This document shows, piece after piece, positions 22,870 through 32,764 of a stretch of DNA of 64,000 bases (position 1 is its first letter; every line of letters starts with the position of its first letter). The stretch spans positions 310,001 through 374,000 of the forward strand of contig NZ_JBMERQ010000003.1 of the NCBI RefSeq assembly GCF_048820895.1, in the 5' to 3' direction. This stretch comes from Cribrihabitans_A neustonicus. GTDB lineage: Bacteria; Pseudomonadota; Alphaproteobacteria; Rhodobacterales; Rhodobacteraceae. The notes beneath the pieces were generated by a model. It worked only from the letters and a program-made list of their open reading frames with translations, made no database searches and was not told the origin of the DNA. The position numbers and the translations under genes were made by a program.

Positions 22870-23862
22870 ATGACGGACCGCCCCTCTGCTCCTTCCGGTC
22901 CCCACATCCCCGTTCTGCTGAGGCCGCTTCTGGCGGCGGTGGCGCCGGTGTCGGGCCGCTGGCTCGATGGCACCTTCGGCGCCGGCGGCTACACCCGCGG
23001 CCTTCTGGAAGCCGGCGCTGAACAGGTGATCGGCGTCGACCGCGACCCGCTTGCCTTTGAACTCGCCAAGCCCTGGGCCGGGGAGTATGGCGAGCGGCTG
23101 GTTCTGCAGCAGGGCGTGTTCTCGCGCTTGGACGAGTATGCGCAGGACCTCGATGGCGTGGTGCTGGATCTCGGTGTCTCCTCCATGCAGCTGGATCTGG
23201 CAGAACGCGGCTTCTCTTTCATGAAAGACGGGCCGCTGGACATGCGCATGTCACAGTCCGGGCCTTCAGCAGCGGACCTGATTGCCGAACTCACCGAAGC
23301 CCAGATCGCCGACATCCTGTTTCACTACGGCGAGGAACGCGCGAGCCGCCGCATCGCCAAGGCCATCGTCCGCGAACGCGAGATCGAACCGATCACCACC
23401 ACCCTGCGCCTTGCGGGCATCATCGAAAGCTGCCTGCCGCGCCCCAAGCCCGGCCAGTCGCACCCGGCGACCCGCAGCTTCCAGGGCCTGCGCATTGCGG
23501 TGAACGCCGAATATGACGAGCTGTTCGAAGGGCTCCTGGCGGCCGAACGCGCGCTGAAGCCCGGCGGGCTCCTTGCCGTGGTCACATTCCACTCGGTCGA
23601 GGACCGGATGGTCAAGCGCTTCTTCCAGCACCGCGCAGGCAAAACCGGCCGCGCCAACCGCTATGCGCCGGAACAGCAAGAGGTCCCCGCCCAGTTTGAG
23701 CTGGTGACCCGCAAGGCGGTGGGGCCGGATGAGGACGAGTTGGCCGAAAACCCGCGCGCGCGCTCCGCCCGGCTGCGCGTCGGCCGCCGCACCAATGCCG
23801 AGCCCGGCCCGATCACCGCCAAGGAACTGGGCATGCCGCAGTTGAAAGAGGCCCGGAAATGA
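22870..23862 (+). CDS. rsmH: 16S rRNA (cytosine(1402)-N4)-methyltransferase RsmH
   Basis: A 330-residue SAM-dependent methyltransferase (formerly MraW) acting on C1402 in the ribosomal decoding centre. 'HIPVLLRPLLAAV' and 'DGTFGAGGYTRGLLEAGAEQ' (SAM-binding loop) open the domain. 'IGVDRDPLAFE', 'LDLGVSSMQLDLAERGFSF' and 'TRSFQGLRIAVNAE' are family signatures, with 'VTFHSVEDRMVKRFF' near the C-terminus. It lies 3 bp after mraZ and overlaps ftsL by 4 bp (ATGA). Confidence 0.96.
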   Translation: MTDRPSAPSGPHIPVLLRPLLAAVAPVSGRWLDGTFGAGGYTRGLLEAGAEQVIGVDRDPLAFELAKPWAGEYGERLVLQQGVFSRLDEYAQDLDGVVLDLGVSSMQLDLAERGFSFMKDGPLDMRMSQSGPSAADLIAELTEAQIADILFHYGEERASRRIAKAIVREREIEPITTTLRLAGIIESCLPRPKPGQSHPATRSFQGLRIAVNAEYDELFEGLLAAERALKPGGLLAVVTFHSVEDRMVKRFFQHRAGKTGRANRYAPEQQEVPAQFELVTRKAVGPDEDELAENPRARSARLRVGRRTNAEPGPITAKELGMPQLKEARK

Positions 23863-24224
23863 AGACCTTGCTCTATGCTGCCACCGCGCTCGCCGTTTTT
23901 GGCCTCGCGTTCTGGGCCTACCGTGAGAACTACGCCACCCAGCAGGTGCTGAAGGAAACCCGCGCGCTGCAGCGCCAGATCGGCGCCGCGCAGGTGCGGC
24001 TGAGCGTTCTGCGCGCCGAATGGGCGTACCTCAACCGCCCGGCGCGGCTGCGCGACCTTGCCGAGATCAACTTCGACCGGCTGGGCCTGCTGCCGCTGCG
24101 CCCGGACCAATTCGGGCGCGTGGACGAGGTGACCTATCCCGAACCGCCAGAGTTGGAAATTGATGGGGGCATCGAGGTTTCCTCTGCCAATGCAGCCCTC
24201 AGCGCTGGGAGCCAGCTGCCATGA
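23859..24224 (+). CDS. ftsL: Cell division protein FtsL
   Basis: A 121-residue bitopic inner-membrane protein: a transmembrane helix at residues about 3-20 ('LLYAATALAVFGLAFWAY') followed by a periplasmic coiled-coil ('QQVLKETRALQRQIGAAQVR'). FtsL joins FtsB and FtsQ and passes the activation signal to FtsWI. Conservation is low in this family, so the call relies on size, topology and position between rsmH and ftsI, overlapping each by 4 bp. Confidence 0.88.
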   Translation: MKTLLYAATALAVFGLAFWAYRENYATQQVLKETRALQRQIGAAQVRLSVLRAEWAYLNRPARLRDLAEINFDRLGLLPLRPDQFGRVDEVTYPEPPELEIDGGIEVSSANAALSAGSQLP

Positions 24225-26005
24225 TCCGCACCCCGCTGCGCCCGCTCGCCCGCGTCCTTCACGCCCGCGCAACCGGCGCAAACCCGGATGCGATCGAAAA
24301 GGAAAACATCAGCCTGCGCCATCAGGAGATGCAGGCCCGTGCGCGTCAGCGGGCCGAGGGGCGGCTCTTGATGCTGGGGCTGTTCTTCCTCTGTGCCTTC
24401 GGCGCGATCGCCGGGCGGATGGGGATCATGGCAGTCTCCGAGCCGGCCGAGCCGGTGGCCCGCGCCCCGGGCAGCATCATCGCCATGCAGCGCGCCGATA
24501 TCGTCGACCGCAACGGCACGCTGCTGGCGACAAACTTCGAGACCCACTCGCTCTACGCCCAGCCGCCGCAGATGATCGACCCGGTGGGGGCGGCGGATAA
24601 ACTGGTGGAGATCTTCCCCGACCTTGACCGCGAGCGCCTGGTCAAAGACTTCACCGGCAAGCGCAAGTTTCTGTGGGTAAAGAAGAAGATCAGCCCAGAG
24701 CAGAAGCAGGCAGTGCATGATATCGGCGATCCTGGCCTGATGTTCGGCCCGCGCGAAATGCGGCTTTATCCCAACGGCAGCCTGGCCGCGCATGTGCTGG
24801 GCGGCGCCGGTTTCGGCAAGGAAGGCGTGAGCGCCGCCGAGGTGATCGGCGTTGCCGGGGTGGAGCGGCAGTTCGACGACTACCTGCGCGACCCGGCCAA
24901 TGCGGGCCAGCCGCTGCAACTGTCGCTTGACGTTTCGGTGCAGGCTGCGGCGGAGCAGGTGCTGCATGGCGGTATGAAGCTGATGAACGCCAAGGGCGCC
25001 ACTTCGATCCTCATGGATGTGCACACAGGGGAAGTGATCTCAGTGGTGTCGCTACCGGATTTCGACCCCAACAACCGCCCGCGTCCGCCGGCCTCGGGCT
25101 TTGACCCTTCGGTCAGCCCGCTGTTCAACCGCGCGGTGCAGGGCGTCTACGAGCTGGGCTCTACTTTCAAGATCTTCACCACCGCGCAGGCCATGGACCT
25201 CGGCCTGGTGGAAGAGGACACCATCATCGACACCCGCGGCCCGCTGCGCTGGGGCCGCTTTGCGATCCGTGATTTCCGCAACTACGGCAACGAAATGTCG
25301 GTGACCAAGATCATCGTCAAATCCTCCAACATCGGCACCGCACGGCTGGCGCAGCAGATCGGAGTGGAGCGGCAGAAAGCCTTCCTCGAAACGCTGGGCA
25401 TGCTGGAGCCGACACCGTTCGAAATCACCGAGGCGCAGGGCGGCAAGCCGCTGCTGCCCGCGAACTGGTCCGAGCTGTCGGCGATGACGATCTCCTACGG
25501 CCATGGCATCTCGACCACGCCGATGCACCTGGCGGCGGGCTATGCCGCGATTGCCAATGGCGGCCGTTACGTACGCCCGACGATTCTGAAACAGAACGGC
25601 CCGCAGGCCGGCGAGCGGGTGCTGAGCGAGGCCTCGGCCGAGGCCGCGCGCAGAATGTTGCGTAAGGTGGTAACCAGCGGCACAGCCAGCTTTGCCGAGG
25701 TTCCGGGCTATCAGGTCGGCGGCAAGACAGGGACTGCCGATAAGCCGAGACCCCGCGGCGGCTACTACGAGGACAAGGTGATAGCCACTTTTGCCTCTAT
25801 ATTCCCGGCGCATGACCCGAAATACGTGCTGATCGTGACGCTCGATGAGCCCTCGATCATCGCCCATGGAGAGGAACGCCGCACTGCGGGCTGGACTGCC
25901 ACGCCGGTCGCGGCGGAGATGATCGGCCGCGTCGCACCGCTCCTGGGGCTGCGGCCGCAAGTTGAACCCGCAGAGGTGACTGGTATAACCCTTACCTCGA
26001 ACTAG
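24221..26005 (+). CDS. ftsI: Septal peptidoglycan transpeptidase FtsI (PBP3)
   Basis: A 594-residue class B penicillin-binding protein that cross-links septal peptidoglycan together with FtsW. A cytoplasmic tail of about 50 residues leads to the membrane helix 'LLMLGLFFLCAFGAIAGRMG'. After the pedestal domain comes the transpeptidase: catalytic Ser in 'ELGSTFKIFTTAQAMD' (SxxK), 'VKSSNIGTARLAQ' (SxN) and 'QVGGKTGTADKPRP' (KTG). It overlaps ftsL by 4 bp and precedes murE by 16 bp. The cytoplasmic tail is longer than that of E. coli FtsI. Confidence 0.96.
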   Translation: MIRTPLRPLARVLHARATGANPDAIEKENISLRHQEMQARARQRAEGRLLMLGLFFLCAFGAIAGRMGIMAVSEPAEPVARAPGSIIAMQRADIVDRNGTLLATNFETHSLYAQPPQMIDPVGAADKLVEIFPDLDRERLVKDFTGKRKFLWVKKKISPEQKQAVHDIGDPGLMFGPREMRLYPNGSLAAHVLGGAGFGKEGVSAAEVIGVAGVERQFDDYLRDPANAGQPLQLSLDVSVQAAAEQVLHGGMKLMNAKGATSILMDVHTGEVISVVSLPDFDPNNRPRPPASGFDPSVSPLFNRAVQGVYELGSTFKIFTTAQAMDLGLVEEDTIIDTRGPLRWGRFAIRDFRNYGNEMSVTKIIVKSSNIGTARLAQQIGVERQKAFLETLGMLEPTPFEITEAQGGKPLLPANWSELSAMTISYGHGISTTPMHLAAGYAAIANGGRYVRPTILKQNGPQAGERVLSEASAEAARRMLRKVVTSGTASFAEVPGYQVGGKTGTADKPRPRGGYYEDKVIATFASIFPAHDPKYVLIVTLDEPSIIAHGEERRTAGWTATPVAAEMIGRVAPLLGLRPQVEPAEVTGITLTSN

Positions 26006-26021
26006 ACAGGTGAGGGCCGCC

Positions 26022-27509
26022 ATGAGCAGCACGAGACCAGACCAGCCTCTGAGCCAATTGGGGCTGACCGCCCGCGGCGGCGCCGACCCGCAGATCAGCG
26101 GGATTGCAGTGGACAGCCATCAGGTCCGCCCAGGCTTTCTTTTTGCTGCCCTTCCGGGCAGCCGGCAGCATGGTGCCAAGTACATCCCGGCGGCGCTGGA
26201 GAGGGGTGCGACCGCGGTGCTGACCGATGCCGCGGGCGCAGAGATCGCCGCCATGGTACTGGGCGAAAGCCACGCCGCGCTTGTGGTGGTCGAAGACCCG
26301 CGCCAGGCGCTCGCCTATGCCGCGGCGCTGTGGTTCGGGGCGCAGCCGCAGACCGTCGTCGCAGTCACCGGCACCAACGGCAAGACTTCGGTGTCCAGCT
26401 TCGTGCGCCAGATCTGGATGGAGCTGGGCCACAAGGCCGTCAACATGGGCACCACAGGGATCGAGGGCGCCTGGAGCTACCCGCTCTCCCATACCACTCC
26501 GGAGCCGGTTACCCTGCACCGCGCGCTCGCGGCGGCGGCGGAGGAAGGCGTCACCCATGCGGCAATGGAGGCGTCGTCGCACGGGCTCGACCAGCGGCGG
26601 CTGGACGGGGTGCAGCTGGCTGCGGCGGGCTTCTCCAATTTCACTCAGGACCACCTCGACTACCACGAAACATTTGAGGCCTATTTCGCTGCCAAGTCCG
26701 CGCTGTTTTCGCGGGTCTTGCCGGACGAGGGCGTGGCCGTCATCAACATGGCCGATCCCCGCGGCGCCGACATGCGCGCGGTGGCAGAGGCACGCGGCCA
26801 GGAGATCATCACCGTGGGCCGCGGCGAGGGCGATCTCAGCCTCTTGGGCATGCGCTATGACGGCACCGGCCAGGACATCCGCTTTGCCTGGCACGACCGG
26901 CCGTTCCAGCTGCGGCTGAACCTCATCGGAGGGTTCCAGGCGGAAAACGTGCTCCTGGCCTGCGGGCTGGTGATCGCCGGAGGCGAAGACCCTGAGCGTG
27001 TGTTTGAGACTTTGCCGCATCTCACCACCGTGCGCGGCCGGATGCAGCTTGCCGCCGAGCGGGGCAATGGCGCCGCAGTCTATGTAGACTATGCCCATAC
27101 GCCAGACGCGGTGGCCAGCGCTTTGCGGGCGCTGCGCCCGCATGTGCTCGGCCGGCTCATCGCTATCGTGGGTGCAGGCGGCGACCGCGACGCCTCAAAA
27201 CGGCCGCTGATGGGGCAGGCCGCGCATGAAAACGCCGACGTGGTGATCGTTACCGACGACAACCCGCGCAGCGAAGACCCGGCCGCCATCCGCGCGGCGG
27301 TCAAGGGCGGCGCGCCCGAGTGCGTGGAGATCGGCGACCGCGCCGAGGCGATCCTGCGCGGCGCGGGTATGCTGGGGCCGGGCGATGCGCTCATCATCTG
27401 CGGCAAGGGGCACGAAACCGGCCAGACAGTGGGTGACAGCGTGCTGCCCTTTGATGACGTGGAGCAGGCCAGCATTGCCGTGGCGGCGCTCGACGGGAGG
27501 ATCGCATGA
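26022..27509 (+). CDS. murE: UDP-MurNAc-tripeptide synthetase MurE
   Basis: A 495-residue ATP-dependent ligase that adds meso-diaminopimelate to UDP-MurNAc-L-Ala-D-Glu. 'VAVTGTNGKTSVSSFVRQIW' is the P-loop, 'NFTQDHLDYHETFEAYFAAK' the central signature. 'VTDDNPRSEDPAAIRAAV' holds the DNPR box that marks diaminopimelate-specific enzymes. The ATG at 26022 follows GTGAGGG; a GTG at 26010 is a possible alternative. It overlaps murF by 4 bp. Confidence 0.96.
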   Translation: MSSTRPDQPLSQLGLTARGGADPQISGIAVDSHQVRPGFLFAALPGSRQHGAKYIPAALERGATAVLTDAAGAEIAAMVLGESHAALVVVEDPRQALAYAAALWFGAQPQTVVAVTGTNGKTSVSSFVRQIWMELGHKAVNMGTTGIEGAWSYPLSHTTPEPVTLHRALAAAAEEGVTHAAMEASSHGLDQRRLDGVQLAAAGFSNFTQDHLDYHETFEAYFAAKSALFSRVLPDEGVAVINMADPRGADMRAVAEARGQEIITVGRGEGDLSLLGMRYDGTGQDIRFAWHDRPFQLRLNLIGGFQAENVLLACGLVIAGGEDPERVFETLPHLTTVRGRMQLAAERGNGAAVYVDYAHTPDAVASALRALRPHVLGRLIAIVGAGGDRDASKRPLMGQAAHENADVVIVTDDNPRSEDPAAIRAAVKGGAPECVEIGDRAEAILRGAGMLGPGDALIICGKGHETGQTVGDSVLPFDDVEQASIAVAALDGRIA

Positions 27510-28906
27510 CGCTTTGGACCGCGGCCGAGGCCGCTGCCGCCACTGGCGGCCGCGCGCAGGGCAACTGGACCGTATCGGGCCTTTCGATCGACACCCGCAC
27601 CATCGAACCGGGCGACATGTTCATTGCCCTCAAGGCCGCACGCGACGGGCATGATTTCGTCGCCCAGGCGCTGGAGAAGGGCGCTGGCGCCGCGCTGGTG
27701 TCCCGCATTCCCGGGAACCTGCCCGCGGATGCGCCGCTGCTGATCGTGGACGACGTGCAGGCGGGGCTTGAAGCCCTGGGCCGCGCCGCCCGCGCCCGCA
27801 CGCAGGCGAAGGTCGTTGCCGTCACCGGCTCGGTCGGCAAGACCTCGACAAAGGAGATGCTGGCGCGGATGCTGATGGACCAGGGCCGCACCCACGCGGC
27901 GGTGGCCAGCTACAACAACCACTGGGGTGTGCCGCTGACGCTGGCGCGGATGCCGCGCGATACCGAGTTCGCGGTAATCGAGATCGGCATGAACCACCCT
28001 GGCGAGATCGCGCCGCTGTCCCGCTTGGCCCGCCCGCATGTGGCGATGGTCACCACCGTGGCGCCGGTGCATCTGGAAGCATTCGACGATGTCGCGGGTA
28101 TCGCCCGGGAGAAGGCCGCGATCATGGAAGGGCTGGAGCCCGGTGGCCTGGCCGTTCTGAACGCCGATATTGCCGAGGCCGGCGTGCTGCGTTCTGTGGC
28201 CGATGACCTTGGCGCCGCGGTGCGCTGGTTCGGCAGGAACGCGGAGGACTGCATCCTGCACTCCGCCGGAATCGAGGGCGGCGAAACCGTGGCCCGCGCC
28301 ACCGCGGGCGGCAGGGAAGTCGAACTGCGCATCCAATCGCTTGGCGCCCATTTCGCGATGAACGCCCTTGGCGCGCTGGCCTGTGTCCAGGCCCTTGGAG
28401 CGGACCCCGTGAAGGCCGTCGGGAGCCTTGCGATCTGGTCGCCGGTCAAGGGCCGCGGCGTGCGCGAGGCCGTCCAGACCGAGGACGGAGACATCATCCT
28501 GCTGGACGACAGCTACAACGCCAACCCGGCTTCGATGGCGGCGGCGCTGGCGGTTCTGGCAGCCACCCAGGGCGAGGGCCGCCGCATTGCCTACCTCGGC
28601 GATATGAAAGAGCTCGGCCCGCAGGAGCTCGCGCTTCACGCGGGGCTGGCAGAGCTGGACGCCATGCAAAGCATCGACTGCATCCATTGCATCGGCCCGC
28701 TGATGCGGGCGCTGCACGAAGCCCTGCCGGAAGACAAGCGCGGCGCGTGGTACGCCACCAGTGCCGATGCGCTGCCGGACCTCGCCCGGAAACTCGCGGG
28801 CGGCGATATCGTGCTGGCCAAAGGCTCGCTCAGCATGGCGCTGGCGCGGATCGTTGACGGCATCCGCGAATTAGGCCATGGCAACGGCGCAGCAGAAAAA
28901 ACATAA
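27506..28906 (+). CDS. murF: UDP-MurNAc-tripeptide-D-alanyl-D-alanine ligase MurF
   Basis: A 466-residue cytoplasmic ligase that completes the pentapeptide precursor by adding D-Ala-D-Ala (made by Ddl, encoded 12 kb downstream). The P-loop is 'VVAVTGSVGKTSTKEMLARM', the substrate region 'ASYNNHWGVPLTLARMP', and 'IILLDDSYNANPASMAAALA' begins the C-terminal domain. It begins with ATGA overlapping the murE stop codon and is followed by mraY after 20 bp. Confidence 0.96.
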   Translation: MTLWTAAEAAAATGGRAQGNWTVSGLSIDTRTIEPGDMFIALKAARDGHDFVAQALEKGAGAALVSRIPGNLPADAPLLIVDDVQAGLEALGRAARARTQAKVVAVTGSVGKTSTKEMLARMLMDQGRTHAAVASYNNHWGVPLTLARMPRDTEFAVIEIGMNHPGEIAPLSRLARPHVAMVTTVAPVHLEAFDDVAGIAREKAAIMEGLEPGGLAVLNADIAEAGVLRSVADDLGAAVRWFGRNAEDCILHSAGIEGGETVARATAGGREVELRIQSLGAHFAMNALGALACVQALGADPVKAVGSLAIWSPVKGRGVREAVQTEDGDIILLDDSYNANPASMAAALAVLAATQGEGRRIAYLGDMKELGPQELALHAGLAELDAMQSIDCIHCIGPLMRALHEALPEDKRGAWYATSADALPDLARKLAGGDIVLAKGSLSMALARIVDGIRELGHGNGAAEKT

Positions 28907-28926
28907 GAATTGAGAGAGGGCCGCAG

Positions 28927-30009
28927 ATGCTCTATTGGCTGACCGCTTTGTCGGACGGGGGCGATTTTTTCAATCTGTTCCGCTATATCACTTTCCGCGC
29001 TGGCGGTGCCTTCATGACCGCGCTGGTGTTCGGCTTCCTGTTCGGCAAGCCCTTGATCAATGTGCTGCGCAAGCGTCAGGGCAAGGGGCAGCCGATCCGT
29101 GACGATGGACCGGAAGCGCATTTCACCAAGGCGGGCACCCCGACCATGGGGGGCTTGCTGATCGTGGGCGCGCTCGTGACCGCGACGCTGCTGTGGGCGC
29201 GCTGGGACAACCCGTTCGTCTGGCTGGTGCTGTTTGTCACCCTGGCCTTCGGCCTCATCGGTTTTGCCGATGACTATGCCAAGGTCTCCAAACAGAACAC
29301 GGCGGGCGTGCCAGGCAAGCTGCGGCTTGCGCTTGGCATCCTGATCGCGGTGATCGCGGCGGTTTGGGCGGCTTACAATCACCCGGAGAACCTGCAGAAT
29401 CAGCTGGCGCTGCCGGTGTTCAAGGATACGCTGATCAACCTCGGCCTGCTCTACGTGCCGTTCTCGATCTGCGTCGTCGTAGGGGCGGCCAACGCGGTAA
29501 ACCTGACCGACGGGCTGGACGGGCTGGCGATCATGCCGGTGATGATCGCGGCCGGCACCTTGGGGGTCATCGCCTATGCGGTGGGACGGGTCGACTTCAC
29601 CGAGTACCTGGACGTGCATTACGTGCCCGGCACCGGCGAGATCCTGATCTTCTGCGCCGCGCTCTTTGGCGGCGGGCTGGGCTTCCTGTGGTACAACGCA
29701 CCGCCAGCGGCGGTGTTCATGGGGGACACCGGCTCGCTGGCGCTCGGCGGCGCGCTGGGGGCGATTGCGGTGGCCACCAAACACGAGCTGGTGCTGGCGA
29801 TTGTCGGCGGGCTTTTCGTGGTGGAGGCGCTGTCGGTGATCGTGCAGGTGCTCTACTACAAGCGCACCGGCAAGCGCGTGTTCCTGATGGCGCCGATCCA
29901 TCACCACTACGAAAAGAAGGGCTGGGCCGAGCCCACCATCGTGATCCGCTTCTGGATCATCTCGCTGATTCTCGCGATGATCGGCCTCGCGACCCTGAAG
30001 GTACGCTGA
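28927..30009 (+). CDS. mraY: Phospho-MurNAc-pentapeptide transferase MraY
   Basis: A 360-residue polytopic membrane enzyme, about ten helices, that couples UDP-MurNAc-pentapeptide to undecaprenyl phosphate to give lipid I. The conserved loops are all present: 'KAGTPTMGGLLI', 'FADDYAKVSKQNTAGVPGKL' with the Asp pair, 'NAVNLTDGLDGLAIMP' and the histidine-rich 'MAPIHHHYEKKGWAE'. It is the last plus-strand gene of the first dcw block; the next gene is convergent. Confidence 0.97.
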   Translation: MLYWLTALSDGGDFFNLFRYITFRAGGAFMTALVFGFLFGKPLINVLRKRQGKGQPIRDDGPEAHFTKAGTPTMGGLLIVGALVTATLLWARWDNPFVWLVLFVTLAFGLIGFADDYAKVSKQNTAGVPGKLRLALGILIAVIAAVWAAYNHPENLQNQLALPVFKDTLINLGLLYVPFSICVVVGAANAVNLTDGLDGLAIMPVMIAAGTLGVIAYAVGRVDFTEYLDVHYVPGTGEILIFCAALFGGGLGFLWYNAPPAAVFMGDTGSLALGGALGAIAVATKHELVLAIVGGLFVVEALSVIVQVLYYKRTGKRVFLMAPIHHHYEKKGWAEPTIVIRFWIISLILAMIGLATLKVR

Positions 30010-30019
30010 GGCGCCAACA

Positions 30020-30041
30020 GGGGCGGTGCCATGCGCCGCCC
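30020..30041. terminator. Hairpin between convergent mraY and glsA
   Basis: A GGGCGG/CCGCCC stem (30021-30026 with 30036-30041) 11 bases after the mraY stop codon. There is no clear T-run, so termination strength is uncertain. Confidence 0.4.
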
Positions 30042-30080
30042 TTGCGCTCCTTCCGGCAGCGCCCCGGTGCGCGCCCTGCT

Positions 30081-30995
30081 TCAGAACACCGACCAGTCCA
30101 TCTCCCGCGCCAGCCACTCCATCGCCTCGGTGCCAAGCTTGGAGTTGCCGTTGTGATCCAGCCCAGGGGACCACACCGCCACGCTTGCCTTCCCCGGCAC
30201 GATGGCGAGGATGCCGCCGCCGACGCCGCTCTTGGCGGGCAGGCCGACGCGGTAGGCGAACTCTCCCGAGCCATCGTAATGGCCGCAGGTCAGCATCAGC
30301 GCATTGAGCCGCCGGACCCGGCCCTGCGACACCAGGCTCGGCCCGTTCTCCGCTCCGATCAGGAAGCGCCCCGCCTTGGCGAGCTGCACCGCTGTCATCT
30401 CAATGGCACATTGGTGGAAGTAGGTGCCGAGCGTCTTTTCCGGTGTGTTCTTCAGATTGCCGAATGAGGCGAGGAAATTGGCGTGAGCGAAGTTTCGGTG
30501 GCCGTGGCGGGTTTCGGAACTTGCCACCGCTTTGTTGATGTGGATGTCCTCGTCTCCCGCCGCCGCGCGGATGAAGCCGAGGATTTCTGCCAGCGCGTCC
30601 TTGGGTTCCCGACCGGCCAGCAGCTCGTCTGTGGTGACGATGGCGCCTGCATTCACGAAGGGGTTGCGCGGGCGGCCGCGCTCGTGCTCGAGCTGGACGA
30701 TGGAATTGAAGGCGGTACCCGAGGGCTCGCGCCCGACCCGCTGCCAGAGCTGGTCGCCGGAACGGCCGAGCGCAATCGCAAGGGTGAAGACCTTGGTGAT
30801 GCTCTGCGCCGAGAACCGCTTATGCGCATCCCCGGCTTGGTACAGCTGGCCACCGGCCGTCGCCACTGCGATGGCAAACTGATCCGGGTTCACCTGGCCG
30901 AGTTCGGGGATGTAGCTTGCCACCTCGCCCCGGTCGGCCCGGCTGCGCATCTCCGCGCCGATCTGGTCAAGCAGCTTTTGCAAATGCGGTGCCAC
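30081..30995 (-). CDS. glsA: Serine-dependent glutaminase GlsA
   Basis: A 304-residue beta-lactamase-like glutaminase that hydrolyses glutamine to glutamate and ammonia. The catalytic SxxK is Ser65-Lys68 in 'KRFSAQSITKVF'. 'RNPFVNAGAIVTTDELL', 'GTYFHQCAIEMTAVQLAKAG' and 'AKSGVGGGILAIVPGK' are family hallmarks, and the length matches E. coli GlsB/YneH. It starts with GTG at 30995. It lies antiparallel inside the dcw cluster, dividing mraY from murD, and has no obvious link with cell-wall synthesis except that glutamate is a precursor. Confidence 0.95.
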   Translation of the reverse strand: MAPHLQKLLDQIGAEMRSRADRGEVASYIPELGQVNPDQFAIAVATAGGQLYQAGDAHKRFSAQSITKVFTLAIALGRSGDQLWQRVGREPSGTAFNSIVQLEHERGRPRNPFVNAGAIVTTDELLAGREPKDALAEILGFIRAAAGDEDIHINKAVASSETRHGHRNFAHANFLASFGNLKNTPEKTLGTYFHQCAIEMTAVQLAKAGRFLIGAENGPSLVSQGRVRRLNALMLTCGHYDGSGEFAYRVGLPAKSGVGGGILAIVPGKASVAVWSPGLDHNGNSKLGTEAMEWLAREMDWSVF

Positions 30996-31125
30996 CCGCG
31001 GCTCCTCCCTTTGCCTGAGCAGGAAATCTCGGGCATGGGGCAGGGCTTGTCAATCTGAGGAGACTGGCAAAGCCGCGAGGGATCGGGTAGCGGTTCCGGC
31101 AAGAGTTTAAGTGGGAGTGCAGGCA

Positions 31126-32523
31126 ATGATCCCGGTGAAAGGGTTTGAAGGCGCCAGGGTGGCGGTTCTGGGTCTTGGGCGCTCGGGGGTGGCGACGGCG
31201 CGCGCGCTTAGGGCAGGCGGGGCGGAGCCCATCTGCTGGGACGATAACCCCGCCGCGCGTGAGGCCGCGGAAGGCGAGGGTTTTGCCTGCGCGGACCTTC
31301 TGCACCAGGGCGCGTTCGACGCGGTGGCAGCACTGATCGTCTCGCCCGGTATCCCGCATCTGTACCCCAAGCCGAACCCGGTGGTGCGGGCCGCGCTCGA
31401 GGCCGGGGTGCCGGTCGACAATGACATCGGACTGTTCTTCCGCTCCATCGCGGAAGGTGACTGGGGCATGATGGAGCAGCCGCCCAAGGTGGTGGCAGTG
31501 ACCGGTTCCAACGGGAAATCGACCACGGTGGCGCTGTTGCACCACATCCTGCAGCAGGCGGGCCGGGAAAGCCAGCTGGCGGGCAACATCGGCCGCGGCG
31601 TGCTGGACATTGACCCGCCGGGCGAGGGCGGCGTGGTGGTGCTGGAGCTGTCGAGCTACCAGACCGAACTGGCCCGTGCGCTGACGCCCGATGTGGCGGT
31701 CTTCACCAATCTCTCGCCCGATCACCTCGACCGGCACGCCGGCATGGGCGGCTATTTCGCCGCCAAGCGCAGGCTGTTTGCCGAGGGCGGCCCGGACCGG
31801 GCGGTGATCGGCGTCGACGAGGACGAGGGGCTATTTCTCGCGGGGCAGCTTTCCGAAGGCGCGGGCGATGACCGGGTGATCCGCACGTCGGTGACCCGGA
31901 AGCTCACCGGCGCCGGCTGGCAGGTCTTTGCGCGGAAAGGGTTTTTGAGCGAATACCGCAAGGGCCGTCAGGCGGCCTCGATCGACCTGCGCGGGATGAC
32001 CGGCCTGCCGGGCGCGCACAACCACCAGAACGCCTGCGCGGCCTATGCGGCGGCGCGCACCCTGGGGCTGGCGCCCCGGGTGATCGAGGCGGGGCTTGCG
32101 GGCTACCCTGGCTTGCCCCACCGCAGCCAGACCATCGCCGACGCCGGCGGGGTGCGCTACGTGAACGATAGCAAGGCCACCAACGTCGACAGCGCGGTGA
32201 AGGCTCTGAGCGCTTTCCCCCGCATCCGCTGGATCTGCGGCGGGCTGGAGAAGGACGGCGGACTCGACGCGCTCAAGGGGCAGACCGGCAACGTGGTGAA
32301 GGCCTACGTAATCGGGCGCGAGGCGGCGGGTTTTGCCATGCAGCTTGAGGTCGAGGCCGAGGTCTGCACCACCATGGCGGCCGCGGTGGAGCGGGCAATG
32401 GCCGAGGCAGAGCCGGGCGACACTGTGCTGCTGGCCCCGGCGGCAGCCAGTTTCGATCAATACGACAACTTCGAGCGCCGCGGCGAGGATTTTGCAGCAG
32501 AGGTGCGGAAGCGTCTGGAGTAG
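31126..32523 (+). CDS. murD: UDP-MurNAc-L-alanine-D-glutamate ligase MurD
   Basis: A 465-residue cytoplasmic ligase that adds D-Glu to UDP-MurNAc-L-Ala. The N-terminal Rossmann-like UDP domain begins 'GARVAVLGLGRSGVATARAL'. The P-loop is 'VVAVTGSNGKSTTVALLHHI', and 'VFTNLSPDHLDRHAGMGGYF' and 'VRYVNDSKATNVDSAVKAL' follow. The ATG at 31126 is preceded by GGGAG; a GTG at 31111 is possible. Because glsA diverges from it, murD needs its own promoter within the 130-bp gap. Confidence 0.96.
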   Translation: MIPVKGFEGARVAVLGLGRSGVATARALRAGGAEPICWDDNPAAREAAEGEGFACADLLHQGAFDAVAALIVSPGIPHLYPKPNPVVRAALEAGVPVDNDIGLFFRSIAEGDWGMMEQPPKVVAVTGSNGKSTTVALLHHILQQAGRESQLAGNIGRGVLDIDPPGEGGVVVLELSSYQTELARALTPDVAVFTNLSPDHLDRHAGMGGYFAAKRRLFAEGGPDRAVIGVDEDEGLFLAGQLSEGAGDDRVIRTSVTRKLTGAGWQVFARKGFLSEYRKGRQAASIDLRGMTGLPGAHNHQNACAAYAAARTLGLAPRVIEAGLAGYPGLPHRSQTIADAGGVRYVNDSKATNVDSAVKALSAFPRIRWICGGLEKDGGLDALKGQTGNVVKAYVIGREAAGFAMQLEVEAEVCTTMAAAVERAMAEAEPGDTVLLAPAAASFDQYDNFERRGEDFAAEVRKRLE

Positions 32524-32764
32524 AGGCGGCAGGATAGGGAAAGGAGCTTCAGGCTCACTAAAGCGGACAATCCGCTCCGAAGCCGCCTTCACTTGTCCCC
32601 TGCCTGCCAAGGCCATCTCCCGCCCGCAAGCCCAATGGCCGTCTCCCGCCGGGGCGGGGCCCCTCGGCAATTCCGCTTGCGCCCATCGTCTGTATCCGGA
32701 AGCCGATGTCCAGGCGAAGGCGGCTCTGAAGCAGTTAATCCTGAAGGTGGGCGGGACGATCCTG